Source: Chitinophaga nivalis
Lineage (GTDB): Bacteria; Bacteroidota; Bacteroidia; Chitinophagales; Chitinophagaceae
Length of the DNA: 64,000 bases
Direction of reading: 5' to 3'
Assembly (NCBI RefSeq): GCF_025989125.1
Contig: NZ_JAPDNR010000001.1
Span: 7,242,087 to 7,306,086 of the forward strand
The position numbers and the translations under genes are program-made. Of this stretch, positions 61,290-64,000 are shown in pieces (position 1 is the stretch's first letter; each line of letters starts with the position of its first letter). The notes beneath the pieces were generated by a model. That model searched no databases and was not told where the DNA came from. It saw only the letters and a program-made list of their open reading frames with translations.

Positions 61290-61946
61290 TTATTGTTCAA
61301 CCGGTTCTTCATACGCCGCCAGCTGCTGTAAGAGATCCCATGATTTTATCACCGGCAGCCATTCTTTGCCCCCAAAAATCCACCGGAACCATTTTTCATG
61401 ACGGTTTTCAAATCTGATCCGGACAAACAACCAGATGGCAAGTACCGTGAAACCAATGGTGACTGCTCCCTGCAACAACCATAGCAACCAGTGCCCATTG
61501 GCCAGCATCGTTGCATTCAGATAAAAGGTAGTCCATACCGGTAGTTGTAGAAAAAGTAAACGGGCCACCCATAAACTCGTCGATTGCAAACGCGCTATCT
61601 TTTCCTGCGTTGCCAGTATGGGTTCACTGATATCTACCTGCCGGATCAGGATCAGCTGATACAGGTAAATGCCGATCGCCAGTTTTGTCAGTAACACCTG
61701 CATCACGGCAGATACCAGGAAACAAACGTTGGCTACCGGGTAAAGCGTAATAATAAGTCCGTCTACAAACAGTACCCACAGCACACCGGTGAGTAGCGCG
61801 AATATCTTTATGGGTTGCATGGATGCTATCAGTGACTGGACCTTCAACCGGGTGATATCGACGGCATTTTGCCTGTTCAATTGCAGGGACGCTTCCAGCT
61901 TTTGATGGTAGCTATCCCAGATTTGTAAGATGTCTGTATTTTCCAT
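61290..61946 (-). CDS. Membrane protein co-encoded with ECF sigma, putative anti-sigma
   Basis: Protein of 218 aa. The N-terminal 45 residues are soluble and helical (MENTDILQIWDSYHQKLEAS); four membrane helices follow at about 46-65, 70-100, 130-150 and 155-172, and the C-terminus is cytoplasmic with WFRWIFGGKEWLPVIKSWDL. It begins 4 nt after the ECF sigma stop, so the pair is one operon. Small membrane proteins in this position are common in Bacteroidota and are taken to restrain the sigma factor; no FecR domain is present. Confidence 0.75.
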   Translation of the reverse strand: MENTDILQIWDSYHQKLEASLQLNRQNAVDITRLKVQSLIASMQPIKIFALLTGVLWVLFVDGLIITLYPVANVCFLVSAVMQVLLTKLAIGIYLYQLILIRQVDISEPILATQEKIARLQSTSLWVARLLFLQLPVWTTFYLNATMLANGHWLLWLLQGAVTIGFTVLAIWLFVRIRFENRHEKWFRWIFGGKEWLPVIKSWDLLQQLAAYEEPVEQ

Positions 61947-61950
61947 GCTA

Positions 61951-62442
61951 TTAAGTGCTTAGACCTGAAAATTTTTGTTGCAACTGTTGCTTGATTCTGG
62001 CGACTTTGGTAGCGACATTCGTAGCCGTTAATCCCAGTATTTTACTGATTTCCTGTTGACTGTTTTTTTCCAGATAGAGTATAATCACCGCCCGGTCTAT
62101 TTCCTTCAGTTCTTTTATAAACCGATGCAGGTGGTCCAGGTCCGTATCCCTGTTACCGCCCCCCTGTTCTTCCTGCAGATACAATACCTGTTCAGGTAAC
62201 GGGTGATTAATGGGATGCCGGCTATTTTCTTTTCTATAAAATGAAATCGCTACGTTTAAAGCTATTCTGTACATCCAGGTGGACAACTTATACTGTTCAT
62301 TATATTTAGGGAATGACAACCATAGCTGGATCAGGATTTCCTGAATAAGATCCTTCCTGTTTTCCTCATCCCGGCAGTACAGATTAGCCACCTTATAAAT
62401 AATGCCTTTATGTGCCGCTATAACGGCCAGAAAGGGATCCAT
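61951..62442 (-). CDS. ECF RNA polymerase sigma-70 factor
   Basis: Protein of 163 aa with region 2 at about 10-75 (AAHKGIIYKVANLYCRDEEN, KDLIQEILIQLWLSFPKYNE) and region 4 at about 110-160 (IDRAVIILYLEKNSQQEISK, ILGLTATNVATKVARIKQQL). ATG at 62442 is preferred to a TTG at 62454. It forms a two-gene unit with a four-helix membrane protein. Targets unknown. Confidence 0.9.
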   Translation of the reverse strand: MDPFLAVIAAHKGIIYKVANLYCRDEENRKDLIQEILIQLWLSFPKYNEQYKLSTWMYRIALNVAISFYRKENSRHPINHPLPEQVLYLQEEQGGGNRDTDLDHLHRFIKELKEIDRAVIILYLEKNSQQEISKILGLTATNVATKVARIKQQLQQKFSGLST

Positions 62443-62958
62443 ATCTCTTTTCAAATCCGGCCTGTTTTAAAATTTGATAATTTATCCGATTGCTTCCTTT
62501 GTGCCCCGCCAATGCCATACACCGGCTGCGGCAAAGCACCTGGCCACCTTCCCGCTATATTATTATCCAGGCAGCACTCATCATCATTCCCTTTAGCCTG
62601 CCCCTCGTTTACATTCGGCCCACCCCATTCAACTAAACATCCCGTCATCGACACTGCCCATGCCGGTGTTTGCCGGCTATTCCCTGTGGTGATTGTTTTC
62701 ATGACTGCATGATTTTAATGTATAAAATATGTTTATATCATTATTCGCAGGTATCGCTAAAATATCACACCGGCCAGCTGATTTTTTCCGCTTATTATAA
62801 AATACGGCATTTTTACCCACAAGCGTGCTTCCCAGCTACCCGGATTTCGCAGCATCAGATAAACTACTTAATTTCAATCCAGCTGAAAATCAGCCCCATA
62901 CGGATTCTTCCGTTGCTTTTCAGCACCATTGACTACTGTTTTAAACGGACATATAACA
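62443..62958. other. Intergenic region, no supported gene
   Basis: About 515 bases between the divergent sigma and AraC-type genes. Open frames here are short and without family character. The promoters for both sides must lie within, but no exact TAnnTTTG element was found. Confidence 0.45.
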
Positions 62959-63351
62959 ATGAAAGAAAGTCGCCCGGAAACCATTACCACTGCCTATTTT
63001 GCACTGCTCGACCAACACCTGGCTGCCCTCGTGGCCGGAGAAGCGATTCACATGCTTACCCTCAGCGAAATGGCCGCTGCCCTCCATATCTCCGCCAAAC
63101 ACCTCAGTCAGACCATCCGGTTAACAAAAGGCCGGCATCCTTGTTATTTCTATGACAACAAAATTCTGGAGGTATCGCGTCAACTATTACTGGAAACAGA
63201 CTGGCCCGTTGCCACCATCGCAGACCGCCTGACTTACGATCCTTCCAATTTCAATAAATTCTTTAAAAAATATACCGGTGAAACACCCGGTCAGTTCAGA
63301 CAAAAACATCGGCCGGCATCTTCCGGAAAAATTCCGAAAAGTTCACCATAA
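62959..63351 (+). CDS. AraC-type HTH regulator without sensor domain
   Basis: Protein of 130 aa consisting almost only of a C-terminal-type AraC double HTH (SEMAAALHISAKHLSQTIRL at about 36-55, then WPVATIADRLTYDPSNFNKF, FKKYTGETPGQFRQK). It lacks an N-terminal ligand-binding half, so it may act constitutively or bind a partner. The ATG at 62959 (MKESRPETITTAYFALL) is preferred to an earlier in-frame start at 62929. It lies 56 nt upstream of an SDR gene on the same strand, probably its target. Confidence 0.87.
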   Translation: MKESRPETITTAYFALLDQHLAALVAGEAIHMLTLSEMAAALHISAKHLSQTIRLTKGRHPCYFYDNKILEVSRQLLLETDWPVATIADRLTYDPSNFNKFFKKYTGETPGQFRQKHRPASSGKIPKSSP

Positions 63352-63407
63352 GCGGTTAAACAGAAATAGGCAACTTTACTTCATTGTTTAATAAAAACTG
63401 ATATTTT

Positions 63408-64000
63408 ATGTCCGGAAACAACTTAAAGGATAAGGTAGTGCTGATAGCCGGAGGCGGCAAAAATCTGGGAGGATTACTCAGCCGAAACCTCGCCTCCAAA
63501 GGAGCAAAGGTTTTTATTCACTACAACAGCAGCGCTACGAAAGCAGATGCAGAGAAAACACTGGCGGATATTAAAGCAGCGGGAGGTACAGCCACACTTT
63601 TCCAGGCCGACCTGACCAAGGTTGCTCATATCAAAGACTTATTTGATCAGGCAAAATCTACCTATGGGCATATTGATATCGCCATCAACACAGTAGGCAA
63701 AGTGTTGAAAAAACCTTTTGTAGATACCACGGAAGCTGAATACGACAGTATGTTCGACATCAATTCCAAAGTGGCTTACTTTTTCATACAGGAAGCAGGG
63801 AAACAACTGAACGACAAAGGAAAGATATGCACGATTGTGACCTCACTGCTGGCGGCATTTACCGGCTACTACTCCACCTATGAAGGAGGCAAAGCGCCGG
63901 TGGAACACTTTACCCGTGCGGCATCCAAAGAATTTGGTCCCCGTGGAATTTCTGTAACGGCCGTGGCGCCCGGCCCGATGGATACGCCTTTCTTTTACGG
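63408..64000 (+). CDS. SDR-family oxidoreductase (3' end beyond window)
   Basis: The plus-strand frame from ATG 63408 stays open to the window edge, giving about 197 residues. They begin with an NAD(P)-binding fold (VVLIAGGGKNLGGLLSRNLA, where G-x3-G-x-G is GGGKNLG), and carry an active-site region TSLLAAFTGYYSTYEGGKAP with the Y-x-x-x-K pair in YEGGK and a Ser in TSLL, then APGPMDTPFF. The strand INTVGKV stands where NNAG is usual. The enzyme reduces or oxidises a small carbonyl or alcohol. The C-terminal part is cut by the window end. Confidence 0.92.
   Translation, partial: MSGNNLKDKVVLIAGGGKNLGGLLSRNLASKGAKVFIHYNSSATKADAEKTLADIKAAGGTATLFQADLTKVAHIKDLFDQAKSTYGHIDIAINTVGKVLKKPFVDTTEAEYDSMFDINSKVAYFFIQEAGKQLNDKGKICTIVTSLLAAFTGYYSTYEGGKAPVEHFTRAASKEFGPRGISVTAVAPGPMDTPFFY

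Overview
The window looks like chromosomal DNA from a Bacteroidota bacterium of the Chitinophagaceae, most likely Chitinophaga or a close relative. This is inferred from content, not from a database match. The supporting features are a SusC/SusD pair, three TonB-dependent receptors, FecR-type anti-sigma factors beside ECF sigma factors, a LytS/LytTR two-component pair, a type IX secretion (T9SS) C-terminal sorting domain, several TAnnTTTG-type promoter elements, and small Cys-rich peptides with the Bacteroidota class I lanthipeptide leader. No rRNA, tRNA, CRISPR array, insertion sequence or phage gene was recognised.

Layout. 1-2.9 kb: an ECF sigma / FecR / TonB-receptor uptake locus, cut by the window start. 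3-9.4 kb: two isolated lanthipeptide-type precursors, a flavin monooxygenase, a secreted zinc-protease-like protein, a methyltransferase and an AraC regulator. 9.6-21.9 kb: one long minus-strand operon encoding ECF sigma, FecR, SusC, SusD, a lipoprotein related to zinc peptidases, an S41 tail-specific protease and two TlpA-type thioredoxins; it ends at a hairpin terminator. 22.3-24.7 kb: an MBOAT acyltransferase with an SGNH-like partner. 25.2-27.9 kb: small orphan genes, including an RHS-core fragment and two immunity-like proteins. 28-34 kb: small enzymes (two ABM monooxygenases, esterase, Ogt, GNAT, RsgA) around a cluster of three tandem lanthipeptide-type precursors. 34.7-41.4 kb: carbonic anhydrase, a SnoaL-ABM fusion, a DUF3427-HNH nuclease, a YCII / ECF42-like sigma pair and a class C beta-lactamase-like hydrolase. 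41.5-48.6 kb: an iron/siderophore-type locus (DUF4374, TonB receptor, short FecR-like protein, divergent ECF sigma) followed by a LytTR/LytS pair. 48.8-58 kb: hydrolase, AraC with EthD protein, a secreted ubiquitin-like protein, methyltransferase, lipoprotein, siderophore-interacting flavoprotein, GNAT, a DapB-like protein and a NUDIX hydrolase. 58.4-61 kb: a large T9SS-exported metallopeptidase with a chitin-binding-like module. 61.3-64 kb: an ECF sigma / membrane protein pair, a short AraC-type regulator and an SDR enzyme cut by the window end.

How the genes work together. The dominant theme is surface nutrient and iron acquisition under ECF-sigma / FecR control: five ECF sigma genes, four FecR or FecR-like/membrane partners, three TonB receptors and one siderophore-interacting reductase. 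A second theme is ribosomally made peptides: five precursors share a lanthipeptide-like leader, with no maturation enzyme in the window. The most unusual single gene is the export-signal-bearing ubiquitin-like protein at 51789-52142, whose roughly 77-residue mature part covers the whole ubiquitin fold but lacks the terminal Gly-Gly.
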